Of a DNA stretch of 64,000 nt, positions 21,993 through 32,700 are shown piece by piece. A program made the position numbers and the translations under genes. The notes under the pieces were generated by a model. It saw nothing but the letters and a program-made list of their open reading frames with translations, had not been told where the DNA came from and ran no database searches. Within the stretch, counting starts at the first letter, position 1; every line of letters starts with the position of its first letter. The stretch comes from Gaertneriomyces semiglobifer (lineage: Eukaryota > Chytridiomycota > Chytridiomycetes > Spizellomycetales > Spizellomycetaceae): the NCBI GenBank assembly GCA_025558075.1, contig JAHLKF010000008.1:806001-870000 (forward strand), in the 5' to 3' direction.

Positions 21993-23231
21993 TGTTGTAG
22001 TTGCTTTGGTTTCGGGTGTAGCACGGCAGGAGGAGCGGCTAGGGGGATAGATAGGTGGAAAGGTTTGAAGGACTTGGAATACGGGAATTCAGAAAGTGGT
22101 CGTTGAGAACGAGGTGTGAAAGCGCCGCGGAGTTCGCTTTGACGCGTTCTCTCGCATTTCAGTTAACTGACAATCCCAGTTGGCACAATTCAAGAGCATA
22201 ATCGTTTTCTCATGAGGTTTCTTCTTTGACACCGAGGGGTTTAAATAAATGCAGCGGACGGGAAAACGTCACCCCCGCATTGGCGCCTGTCTCGCTCCAT
22301 CTCTAACATCTTTTCTCATCGCACCCTCTGATTAACCCATTTTAGGTCTTCTCTTTCATTTCACGGATCCAGCTGGACTTACGTGAGGAGGATCTCTCGC
22401 TGCAAATGCAAAGCTCTGGTCCAACCAAAGATTGGCACAGCTGGAAAGGGATATATTGACTATTGGAAAATATCATACTAAGAGGATGTCTGTTAATGCT
22501 GTGATGAACACGCACTTGTGGACTGATCTGTGAGGTTAGAGTATTTAAGCAAATTGCTGCCGATTGGAGAACCAGATAGATAGGTACCCCTGGCGATGCC
22601 ACATCTTTGGTGAACGCAGTGCCGGTGGAAAGTTGTTTCCGTACGGGTAACTTTTAGTTAATACCAACGCGGCGGAGGACTCTTCATATACTCGTTAATA
22701 GTTCCGTACTGATACAATAGGCGTGGGAATAAGCACAAACGATAGACCGGTACGAAGACGGTGATAATGAAGGGCGATTGGATACATATGCACTGCTACG
22801 ACGTAAAGCTAGATCGTACATATATCACAATGAGTCCTTCTACTACGTGTACCAGTTAATTTTAAGGGTATCTTACTCTTTAATCTGTCTAACTTAGGCG
22901 GTGACCCCTTTTATTCCCAGACTAAGTGAATCTAAATCTCGCGGATCGAATATAAATAGTCCCTTCCCTGAGGATGAAGGATCACGTTTAAAACCTTAAC
23001 TATAAATAGGCACGGCCCGTTCTTCATCCGTGTGTCAGTGCACATTCGCATACAAGAAGTGGCAGGGGGTACATCTAGTCTGTGGAACAAGTTCACGGCC
23101 ATGACCAGTCATCAAAGGAGAGCCTCCCTATAAAAGAGAACGCTCCACGGACAGGTAACGTACAGTGCTGCGTGTCAGTGGTCCTAGCCTCTAGGCTCGG
23201 CAGAAGATGATGCTAATAATCCTACATTAGG
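21993..23231. other. Gene-poor interval upstream of syntaxin
   Basis: The first few hundred bases should be the syntaxin promoter (CT-rich near 22300). The remainder has scattered short frames without recognisable features and no splice-linked coding signal. I see no gene. Confidence 0.4.
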
Positions 23232-23621
23232 ATGGTCCCGGGGGTGGAAGAGATAACGTACCTGCTGCGGCGGAAGGGGGTGCCGATGGAGGTGGGCCGG
23301 GTGATTGGGGCGATGGCGAGGGATGACGGGGATGTGGGGAGGACGGTTGGGGCCACGATGGTGGTGGAGCGAGAGAACTGGCGCGTGGAGGATGAGAAGC
23401 GCCAGCTGGCGGAGGAGAAGCGGCGATGGCAGGAAGCGAAGCGGCAGTGGAAGGAGGAGAAGCAGCTGTTGGAGGACACGAAGCGGCGGTTGGCGGAGGT
23501 GAAGCGGCGGTTTGAAGAGGAGGAGCGGCGGTTTGAAGAGAGGGAGCGGCAGTGGGCGGAGAAGAAGCTGCATATGGACGAGGAGTTGGAGCGAATGACG
23601 CTTTTTGCTGGCCGAAGTTAG
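23232..23621 (+). CDS. Hypothetical charged coiled-coil protein
   Basis: A 129-codon frame starting at the ATG in GGATGGTCCC. After about 40 mixed residues (EEITYLLRRKGVPMEVGRVI), residues 45-120 are a near-perfect Glu/Lys/Arg/Trp heptad array (EKRQLAEEKRRWQEAKRQW), predicted as a single long helix. No family is recognised. GC content is higher than flanking sequence. A candidate donor lies at the 3' end (GTTAGT, about 23619), and a basic Arg/Lys-rich frame follows at 23711-23850, so it may be the first exon of a larger gene, but phase could not be made to agree. Pro-rich frames on the opposite strand are shadows of the repetitive codons. Confidence 0.4.
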   Translation: MVPGVEEITYLLRRKGVPMEVGRVIGAMARDDGDVGRTVGATMVVERENWRVEDEKRQLAEEKRRWQEAKRQWKEEKQLLEDTKRRLAEVKRRFEEEERRFEERERQWAEKKLHMDEELERMTLFAGRS

Positions 23622-24164
23622 TCACCTATACGAGAACACCGAGCGAAAGGCCCAATTATTGAGTTAAATGTTTGGGTTCTCATTTTTTTCCCATTTGTGG
23701 TTTTTGACAGACACGCAAACGAAAGCAACTCAGACGTGAGACAGCTCGGGCGAGAGCGAAGGAAGCCTCAGCCCAAGCTCCTCTCACGCGAGCGTTGGGT
23801 CGACTGCGGGAGTCTTCCAGTTCGAAGATTAGTAGCCCTGCAACCGCAGCGGAGTGACGGTGAGTTCTCTTTACGTAATGGGGGTCGATCAGTCGTAGCG
23901 GATTACTAATGGGGCACTTCGTAGGACGTGCGTAAGTGGACTCGTGCGATAGGTTTCATTTGGAGTTGAAATATCAGGGGTGAGCTTGTAAAACCTTGAA
24001 ATTGATTCGATCGGTGACTCGTTGGGCGCCTGGCCTTTGACCCTTGGCCCCGTCTCAGTCGCAACCGTTTCGGAGCACGATAGAAGCCATCGATACGACC
24101 TTTGGAAGCTAACGAGCACAAGGATACCACTACCCTTGCCAACTGATGTTTCCAATCACTTCAG

Positions 24165-24206
24165 TCTCAGCAGCGCAAACATCTGTCAATGTTTGCGCTG
24201 CTGAGA
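24165..24206. repeat. Perfect 18-bp inverted repeat (hairpin)
   Basis: Left arm 24165-24182 (TCTCAGCAGCGCAAACAT) and right arm 24189-24206 are exact reverse complements, separated by six bases (CTGTCA). No poly-T follows and no coding frame needs it. Confidence 0.95.
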
Positions 24207-24431
24207 GGATGTGGCTCTCAACCATTTTGGCAAGGACGATGCATGAAATGAGCACCAAACAAGAGGAAAGCCAAGTCGCTTTAAAAACAAGGACGCTTAT
24301 GCAGAACCAAGCTGTCAATTTCAAGGATCGGAGGGCGCATTCAGAGGTGTGAGCGGATGTATTTTGCTTGAATGTCATAAATATCATCATACATATAAAT
24401 ATCAGCCCAAGCGAGAATGGTGTACATGGTA

Positions 24432-24499
24432 GTGTGATCGGCCGGTAGATCTACTACGTCTTGGAAACCTCCAGTATATAACTAGTAAGCCGATCACAC
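24432..24499. repeat. 11-bp terminal inverted repeat pair
   Basis: GTGTGATCGGC at 24432-24442 and its exact reverse complement at 24489-24499 enclose 46 bases. Resembles the ends of a tiny non-autonomous element, but no clear target-site duplication flanks it. Confidence 0.6.
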
Positions 24500-25740
24500 A
24501 ATCAAGAGATTCGCGGTTGCAAGTGCTATGATGAAATGTCAACGCGAAAGTCGGCCAGTTGGGGAGTAAGGCAGCGTGCACATGTAGTCGAAGGCTACAG
24601 AGTGTAGTAGTGAAGCAAGATCAGGATGTCTAGTTTAATGAGGACCTTCATTGGTGTGGTGCCAAAGCAGCGTTGAGCGGAGTTGGATTACATATACATA
24701 ATTCGACATGAGATCCCGAAAGGCAGAAACCTCGAGTTCCAGATCGAGGTCTTGAATAACACATCATACGCTGGAAAGTTACTCGCCCGGAGGGGATGAG
24801 CGCAACTCTTTGGCTGGGCAACGTTGTGAAGCGACGCACGATTCACATTTAGGTGTGAACCGATTGTTAAAACGACGATAGTTTCGCAGTTCAGATGTAG
24901 ATGTGCCTTTGGCTTTCGTTGATTTCGCAATCTGCCAATGGCTCTTCGATACCTTCCGCTCTCCTCTGGCCCCGTTATGGTGTGTTTTGCAGATCGTCAA
25001 AACGCGTATCCTTAGGGCGACCTTGGCTTCAAACGCTCTCATTGAGCACAGCATGCGGAGGAACTGAGTTGTAGGAATGCGCTGGTCTGTCATGTTAGCG
25101 AGGTATCCTATGGAAGATGCCCTAATGCAGCATTTAAGATGAGCTTCATTCTCGCTGATTTGCTGGTTTATGAGAAGAGATATCTTCCTCACCGAACACC
25201 GATCAGATGTGCGTTGAAAGGTCACACTACATCGATAGGAGTGCCGACGACAATGGACTGCCGGAGGGAGAGTTGGGGAAGTTCTGCGGTAAGGAGGGTG
25301 GGATGGTTGTTGGTGGAGATGTGTTCGCCAATGCGATCGTTGCTTGGAGGTCATTGCAATGCCTATACTAGCAGCCTCCGCAGTTTCTGCCTTTGTAGCT
25401 TCATCTACCGTTGATAGACTGTGAGATAATTATAGAGATCGTAGGGAGCTGAAAAGGTTGAGGTAGTCCTATAAGTGCTTGATCAAAACCAGTCCATTTG
25501 ACTTATGTGTGTGCGTGAATGTGTGAACTCGCAATGCTGAAATTAAGAAACCAAATGGAATAGGTGTTTCGTTGCAGCCTGTCCGGCATTGCAACGGAAC
25601 TGTAATGGATGTGTTGACAGGCAGTAGAAGGAGTTCAGCACTCAAAATCTCGTCGTCTAGATCTAGCTCAATGACACTCTGACCACCGAGTCCAGTTCCA
25701 GATCTGATACCTCCATAAAAAAAGCTTAAGCAGACGACAC

Positions 25741-28700
25741 ATGCTGCGAAGAAAACTAGCAGCTCGGTCTGCCGCCCAAGCAGCGTCTGCAGGCAGCAGC
25801 ACCAAGACCTCTGTCCGCACAACCCCGCAAACTCCTACCCCATCAACTCCTACCCAACAACAACGACTAGTAACAGTAGATCTTACCGGTGTACAAGTGA
25901 AAGCTTCTTCGTTTTGGAAGCTGCTGGCAACGATATCTTGTATTGTTGGGGTCACGGTTGTGGGGCTATACATCTTTACAAGCGGGTTTTTGTTGACTAG
26001 AATTGAGTTGGATAATAGGAGTCAGTGCGGAACGGGGACATGGGCATCGAGCAATGACGTTGCAGATAAAGGGTGTTGGCATCCAGCGCCTTTTAAGAGA
26101 GCGGTTCTCGTTGTGTTAGATGCTTTGCGATTCGACTTTACTGTTTACAATGAGACACTGGCCAAAACGGCCCGATCGAGTGGGGATAACTCGTCGATAC
26201 CGTATTACCTCAACAAACTCCCCGTGTTCAACGATCTCCGCCATACCGAGCCTGATAACTGTTTACATTTCCGAGTCCGGGCTGATCCACCCACGACGAC
26301 GCTACAACGTCTCAAAGCCCTCACGACGGGAACGTTACCCACCTTTGTCGACGCCGGCAGCAACTTTTTCGGACAGATAGTGGGAGAGGATAACCTCATA
26401 GAACAATGTTTGCGTCAGAAGAAGCGGGTCGTTTTTATGGGCGACGATACGTGGGAGACAATGTACCCCAATCTTATGACCGAGTCGTACCCTTATCCGT
26501 CACTGGAAGTCTGGGATTTGCATACCGTCGACAACGGGATATTGAATCACTTGGTGCCGACGTTGAGACGGCCCGAGGAATGGGATTTGTTGATTGCTCA
26601 TTTCTTGGGAGTCGACCATGCAGGACATCGCTATGGCCCATCGCACCCTGCCATGGCCGAGAAACTGATGCAGATGGATGGCATACTAAGAGATATATTT
26701 GCGGGTGTGGATGATGAGACGGCGGTGTTTGTGATTGGAGACCATGGGATGGATCAGAAAGGGGATCATGGGGGAGACAGTGAAAATGAAGTGAATGCCG
26801 GGTTATTCATTTACACCAAAAAGGGATTCGGAGACCGTGGACATAATGGTGGTAGTGGTGTTGCTGAACAGCGGTTAGAAACATTTTTCGGTGATCTGAG
26901 CGTGTTGGATTTTGAGGATACCAGCAAATGGACACCTGTGCAAGGATATCGAACGATTTCACAGATTGATTTTGTGCCGACCATGGCGATGATGTTAGGG
27001 ATCCCTATCCCACATGGAAATTTAGGGACGGTCATTCCCGAGTGTTTCATGCGAGGGGAGGCTGGGAGTGATCAACAACCTACACTCACTCCCGAGAAGA
27101 ACTTGTTGGATGTTACACGTCTGAATGCCCGCCAGATCCGCGATTATTTATCGTCGTATACCCAGCACCGTATGGGTGCCGGTTTTGATATCGAGGAGTT
27201 ATTGGAGATGTATGATGCGGCTGAGATGGGGTATAGCCAGCTGGACGGCCCGGGGAATGTGGACGAGGTCAAAGATGTGTTTTTGAAGTATGTGAGATTC
27301 ACACGGGGGGCGCTTACTGCTGCCCGCCGTATTTGGTCGCGCTTTGATGTAGGCCTTATTATGATGGGATCGGTGGTGTTGGTGTTGTCGTGGGGTTGTG
27401 TGGTTGCATACTCCATTGCGAGCGTTTCCCCGCCCGTGTGGGTTCCATTAATGGGTGGATTTTTGGGATTGGGAATGAGCGCCGGTGGACTTGTTACCAG
27501 GATGTTTGACGTGTACAGTGAAGAACAGGAAATGGACACACAACGTCAAGTAAAGGAGCATTTGTTTGGATTCACAGTCGGGAGCATGGCTGTCTACCTA
27601 CTTTCAACTGGATTCTATACCATTCTCAATCGCACCCGCGGACTCCACAGGACATCACGACTCGTCAACATTCCGCTGGTGGCGGTGATCCCGGTGCTCC
27701 TCGTCGTCCTCCATACCGTTCTCCCCGCATCAGACAGTTTCACCATCTACGAGGACAACATCACCGCATACCTCCTGCAAACCCTCGGTTGCGTCTCCCT
27801 GATCCTCGCATTCACCGTTGCAAGGGACGACGCCAACAAGACACGCGAGAAACTCGTCAAATACGCGTTATTGTTCATTCTCCTGACACGCATGACGTCG
27901 TACTCGACGATCTGTAGGGAAGAGCAACACCCGTATTGTATCCCGACGTTCAATGATAGTCCGACGAGCAGTGTTGCGCCCTTATGGGGCATCGTATGTT
28001 TTTTCGCGCTTATCCCTGTTGTGGTGGCCATGATGAACGGGTTGTTGAAGAGCAGTGATAATGATCAAGGGACGGCAAGGGTTTTGGGCCGGGTAATTCT
28101 GCCTGGGGCATTTGTGGTTGTTGGGGTGTATTGGTTGATGGACACGTTGGAGAACCGACGGATGGTTGAGAAAGTGTGGGGTTTTGGTGGTGGTGTGGCG
28201 ATTGAGAGTGTCAAGTATTGGTGGGCTAGGGTAGGGTTCTTGACTGCTGCTGCGACGAGCTTGTTTGTGTGGAGTGGGGATCCGACGTGTCTTGGTGTGG
28301 ATGTGGTGGAGCATCCGAGTGTGAAAGGGGGTAGGACGGTGTGTTTGTTGGGTGTGCCGAATGCGATTGGGGGTGCGTATTTTTTGGTGTGGGGTGTAGC
28401 GGTGGTGGGGATGACGATGGTGCAGAAGCCCGTGGGAGGGGTGATGGTGTTGTGTGCGGCCGTGCAGGGCATGATTGTCTTGGAGATGTTGCATCTATGG
28501 AGGGATCGCGTTGTGAAGAGCTGGAGTGTGATAGAGGACCATCGAATCACCACCACTCCTCAGACCACCACCAATGATTTGAATACCACGCATCCCACCA
28601 CCAATGATGTGCAGACCACACATGCAGCCACCACTGAGGAGGACGTACAATCAACCCTCCACCAAGACGAGAAATACAACACCGCCATCACACTCTACGC

Positions 28701-29190
28701 CCTCGTCGCCCTCTACCTCCTCTCCCACCACCACTTCTTCACCACCGGCCACCAAACAACCCTCTCCACCATCCAATGGGACATTGGCTACATCGGCATC
28801 CGTCAACTCAACTACACACTCTCCCCCCTCCTCATCACTCTCAACACATTCTCCTCCCACCTCCTCTTCACCGCTCTCCTTCCTCTCATCTATCTCTGGA
28901 AACGACCACTGATTAATACCACTCACTCATCTTACGTTTCTGGACTCACAAGTGTTGTGGTGATGTATTTGGCGATGTATGTTGGAACGACGGTGGTAGC
29001 GACAGTGAGTGTGGGAGGGTTCCGAAGACATTTGATGGTGTGGAGGGTGTTTGCCCCCAAGTACTTGTTTGCGGTCGCGGAGTTTGCGGTGGTGGGTGCA
29101 GTGGTGGTGGTGGCGGTTGGTGGGGTGTGGGTGGGGATGATGGGGTATGTACGGTTTTTGAAGAGGATGAAGATGATTGGGATTTTGTAA
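25741..29190 (+). CDS. GPI13: GPI ethanolamine phosphate transferase 3 (PIG-O/Gpi13-type)
   Basis: Single-exon gene of 1149 residues, the normal size. After a low-complexity Ser/Thr/Pro leader and one membrane segment (residues about 60-82), the luminal alkaline-phosphatase-like domain begins: AVLVVLDALRFDF near residue 122 with its metal-binding Asp, PTTTLQRLKALTTGTLPTF with the catalytic Thr, HFLGVDHAGHRYGPSHPAM near residue 285, and VIGDHGMDQKGDHGG near 330. From about residue 530 the protein is a run of hydrophobic segments, about a dozen transmembrane helices. PIG-O/Gpi13 adds ethanolamine phosphate to the third mannose of the GPI precursor in the ER, the group later linked to protein. 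GDHGG and long C-terminal membrane domain fit PIG-O better than PIG-N or PIG-G. A polar His/Thr repeat (TTHPTTND) lies in one loop near residue 950. Confidence 0.93.
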   Translation: MLRRKLAARSAAQAASAGSSTKTSVRTTPQTPTPSTPTQQQRLVTVDLTGVQVKASSFWKLLATISCIVGVTVVGLYIFTSGFLLTRIELDNRSQCGTGTWASSNDVADKGCWHPAPFKRAVLVVLDALRFDFTVYNETLAKTARSSGDNSSIPYYLNKLPVFNDLRHTEPDNCLHFRVRADPPTTTLQRLKALTTGTLPTFVDAGSNFFGQIVGEDNLIEQCLRQKKRVVFMGDDTWETMYPNLMTESYPYPSLEVWDLHTVDNGILNHLVPTLRRPEEWDLLIAHFLGVDHAGHRYGPSHPAMAEKLMQMDGILRDIFAGVDDETAVFVIGDHGMDQKGDHGGDSENEVNAGLFIYTKKGFGDRGHNGGSGVAEQRLETFFGDLSVLDFEDTSKWTPVQGYRTISQIDFVPTMAMMLGIPIPHGNLGTVIPECFMRGEAGSDQQPTLTPEKNLLDVTRLNARQIRDYLSSYTQHRMGAGFDIEELLEMYDAAEMGYSQLDGPGNVDEVKDVFLKYVRFTRGALTAARRIWSRFDVGLIMMGSVVLVLSWGCVVAYSIASVSPPVWVPLMGGFLGLGMSAGGLVTRMFDVYSEEQEMDTQRQVKEHLFGFTVGSMAVYLLSTGFYTILNRTRGLHRTSRLVNIPLVAVIPVLLVVLHTVLPASDSFTIYEDNITAYLLQTLGCVSLILAFTVARDDANKTREKLVKYALLFILLTRMTSYSTICREEQHPYCIPTFNDSPTSSVAPLWGIVCFFALIPVVVAMMNGLLKSSDNDQGTARVLGRVILPGAFVVVGVYWLMDTLENRRMVEKVWGFGGGVAIESVKYWWARVGFLTAAATSLFVWSGDPTCLGVDVVEHPSVKGGRTVCLLGVPNAIGGAYFLVWGVAVVGMTMVQKPVGGVMVLCAAVQGMIVLEMLHLWRDRVVKSWSVIEDHRITTTPQTTTNDLNTTHPTTNDVQTTHAATTEEDVQSTLHQDEKYNTAITLYALVALYLLSHHHFFTTGHQTTLSTIQWDIGYIGIRQLNYTLSPLLITLNTFSSHLLFTALLPLIYLWKRPLINTTHSSYVSGLTSVVVMYLAMYVGTTVVATVSVGGFRRHLMVWRVFAPKYLFAVAEFAVVGAVVVVAVGGVWVGMMGYVRFLKRMKMIGIL

Positions 29191-29702
29191 TGCTCTGGTT
29201 TTCTCTCTTTCTCACTCACACACTCTCTCGTTGGTAGTGAGTTATATAGATGCATTCGTTTTTTATTTATGTATTTGGACCAAAACAGGATGTGTATGGA
29301 TGGTACGACCATGAGAACACTTTTTATATTCCTGTTGAAACCTAAAAAAAATACCAGCTTTGACCTAAAAAACATACACCCCTCTCAAAGAGATGATAAA
29401 GCAAACACAGCATTTTCTGTCTCTCTCCTTTTTAACTTGATACATTAAGAAAAGTGTGTAAAGGTTTGTACAATAAAGATAAATAATAAATAATGTGAAA
29501 ATGTGTGTGTTGTGTTGTGTTGTGTGTTGTGTTGTGTTGTATTGTGGTGCGTAACGACAGAGAGTGTGTGTCATGCGTTTTGTCTTGTGGTGCGTAACAA
29601 ACAAAGAGAGGGACGGAGGGAGAGACCATGTATGTGTGTGATGTGCGTGTGTGATGAGTTGTGTTCGACCGCCATCAACAAATTCACTCCCTCATAATTT
29701 TA
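29191..29702. other. Convergent intergenic region
   Basis: Between the 3' ends of the GPI13-like gene (+) and the Zn-cluster factor (-). AT-rich with a GTGTT/TGTTG repeat at about 29500-29545. No gene seen. Confidence 0.5.
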
Positions 29703-32700
29703 CTACGACGCAATCCCAAGCAACCCTTCCAACGTCCTCCTCACCAAATCCCGATCGGAGGGCGTCAACGTCCTTCCCAACGCCGCCGAGGATAAATTCA
29801 AATTCAAATTATTCAGAGTGTTCAGAGTGTTCAGGTTCTCAAGCGTGTTTGGTCCGTTTGATCCATTTGAGACGTTCGACACGTTTGTGGCATTCGACAC
29901 GTTTGGGACATTCGATTGTTGGTGACCACTCCCATCTCTCACACCCGTCACCGACGCCTGTTGATGGCTGACAGCCGGTACAAAAGGTACATCTGTCGTC
30001 CCACTTGTACCAGTAGTAGTTGTACCAGTACCACTTGTAGTCCCAGTTGTACCACTTGTAGTTGTACTGTTCATAGTTGTGTTGGCAGACCCCATATGAG
30101 TTTGCGAGTTCTGGTTTTGATTCTGGTGGTGATTGAACAAGGTATCAAACGATTGCGAATGCGAATGCGAATGTGAGTGTGAGGTTGCCTGTGACTGTGA
30201 CTGTGTCTGTGACTGGGTATGTTGGTGTTGTTGGTGTTGTTGCTGTTGTTGGTGTTGGGATAAAGCACCGGGCAGTCCACGAGTATTCGCAGCTGCATGC
30301 GTGTTCGCAGGTGTATGAGCATTCAAAGGTGTACCAACACCCAAACTCATATTACTGCTAGTATTCGTGCTTGTACTGGTTCGTCGATATGGGGTGGTAG
30401 AAAACGAGTCCAAAACTTGGTGCTGTTGTTGTTGATTTTGGTGTTGCGTTTGGTGTTGTTGATGTTGTTGGGTTTGGTGTGTTTGGCGTGCTTGGTGTGT
30501 TTGAAGGTGGTGCTGGGGACGAGTGAAAGGTTCGAAAGGAGATGGGGATTGGGTGTATCGGTGTCCGGTTGTATGTCGGGATGATTCTTCCACCTGCTGG
30601 TGCTGCTGCTGCTGTTGTGGGTGTTGATGTTGTTGTTGATGTGGATGTGGATGTTGAGGTTGCTGATGTGGATGTGAAAGTTGCTGTTGAAACGTCGGAT
30701 ACACAACTCCCGCATGCCCACCCACACTACCACCACCACCCATCGTAGCCATCATCGTCTCCACACCCTCCACACCTCCAATCGTTTTCTTCCCAACAAC
30801 ACCACTCGCAATGTTCACTTTCTTCCCAACAACACGATCCATCTCCCACACCCACCCCGGCACATCCACCTCCCCACCACCAACCTGCACAAACGTTCCC
30901 AAAAACCCAACAGCAACACCATGCTCTCGAAACACTTTCACGGTATAGGATACGGTAATCTCACGTTCGCCATCTAGACCGCGACGGTGGCGGAGGGTTA
31001 GTTCGCCGGTCCAACAATCTTTCATCGTACGATTCTGATTCTGATTCGAGTTTTGGTTTTGGGTTGTGAACAGGGGTATGAGATGTGACGGTGTATGCCA
31101 CTCATCAAACGAATTCCGTCTCCCCATATTCATCGCATTCGCATTCGAATTTATCGTGTTTGTCGAGGGCTCATCAAACGCATGCTCCACAAACTCCTCA
31201 AAATACGACCCCCAACTCGCCTCTCCCAAAAAATCATATAAAGCCACTCGCCCTTCAAACGCCCTCACCACGCCCACATCCAAACCCACCAACTCCCCAA
31301 ACGCGCGATTACACTTTACAACCTCTCCCGTCCGTCTCCACAGCGCACTAGGCGTCGCACTCCCCGCCCACAAAACATCACACCGGACTTTTAATTCTTC
31401 CAACACAATTTCGGAATGGAAAAGGTCGGTGTCGGTGAGTGATTGTGCGAGTGTGGCGAATCGGGTTTGGAATTTGTGGATGGATGCGAGGACGTGTGTG
31501 CGTGTTGAGGAAGAGAGGTGGGTGAGGGCGTGGTGGAGACGGAGGTAGCCTGTGGAGTAGTCCCAGGGTTTGAAGAGGTTGAGACGGCGTTTGTGGTGGA
31601 GGAGTGTATCCAACGTAGGATCGCCTTGTACTAAAGAATTCACATGACTAAGACGGCGTTTAGGTTGTCTGACCGCTTCAAAGGTATTATACGTCGATTG
31701 AGTCGGTGCCGCCGGATCCAACTGTATAGACTCATCACCCGCCGCATAAAGCCAATACTCTTCCTCGGGTGTAAACGTCATAACAGGTTTACTTTGCGGA
31801 GGAGGATACAGTTGCGTCTGAGAAGCAGAAGCGGAAGCAGACGCAGAAACAGACAAGGATGAGGGCCAGAGGGATTGAAGAGCGGAGAGTTCGGAGGAGA
31901 TACTGGTGGATGAGGGGTGTACGGAAGATGTATATGTTAACTGCTGTTGTTGTGGTTGTTGTTGTGGTTGTTGTTGTTGCTGCTGGTGCTCGTGATGGTG
32001 GTGCTGGTCTAGTTGCAGCGGAAGCTGGTGCTCGTGGTGTTGTGATTGGGGTTGTGGTTGGGGTTGTGGTTGGTTTTGTTGGTGCAACGCCGTCTGGTTA
32101 CGTGGTTGTTCCCAATACCCACCCGCATAAGCCACCGCCTCCTGTGCCGCCCCTGCTCGTACATGATTCTGGTGATGCTGCAGGGGCGACGGCAAATTCA
32201 ACCGCGGTGACGGTGACGGAAGCGATCGTGACTGACTTGGTGGAGTGTGATTAAACGGGGAGTTCGCGTATATCTGGTGACCTTGCTGCCGTCCCAACTC
32301 GCGCTGGCCTTGTTGTTGCTGTCCTTGCTGCTGTTGTTGTTGCTGTCCTTGCTGCTGTTGTAGTTGTGGTTGTTGTCCGCCAGACCCACCCCCCAGACCT
32401 CTCTCACACCTCCCCTCTTCCTGCTGTCCCACCATCCCTCTCACCTGCCCTTCACCCTGTATCGCTTGTCGAACACACCCTCCATCCATCTCTTTCTCCT
32501 CAAGCGGCGTCGGTGTCTGAGGTCCATTCACCGCACCACCACTAACATCTCCCACAGCACCTTCACTCTCTGAATTCACCCCACCACCTAAAGGTTTCTC
32601 CACACTCATCCCCAACAACTCCCGTATCTCACTTGTACTCAACTGCGTCAACCGCGATTTCATAGGAGGTGTCACCGATGATCCGGTGCCGGTGATACCC

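Larger units (their letters stand above)
23622..25740. other. Gene-poor interval with hairpins and a weak minus-strand frame
   Basis: Contains the 18-bp perfect hairpin at 24165-24206 and a shorter inverted repeat at 24432-24499. On the minus strand 25140-24779 is open with fairly protein-like composition (RASSIGYLANMTDQRIPTTQFL, then a basic Lys/Arg region), and around 25330-25230 another frame reads HPTLLTAELPQLSLRQSIVV. They may be exons of one minus-strand gene, but no consistent splice model or family was found. Confidence 0.3.

Noticed and set aside
23184..23625. Pro/Leu-rich minus-strand frames
   Set aside because: Codon mirror images of the Glu/Lys/Arg coiled-coil frame on the plus strand.
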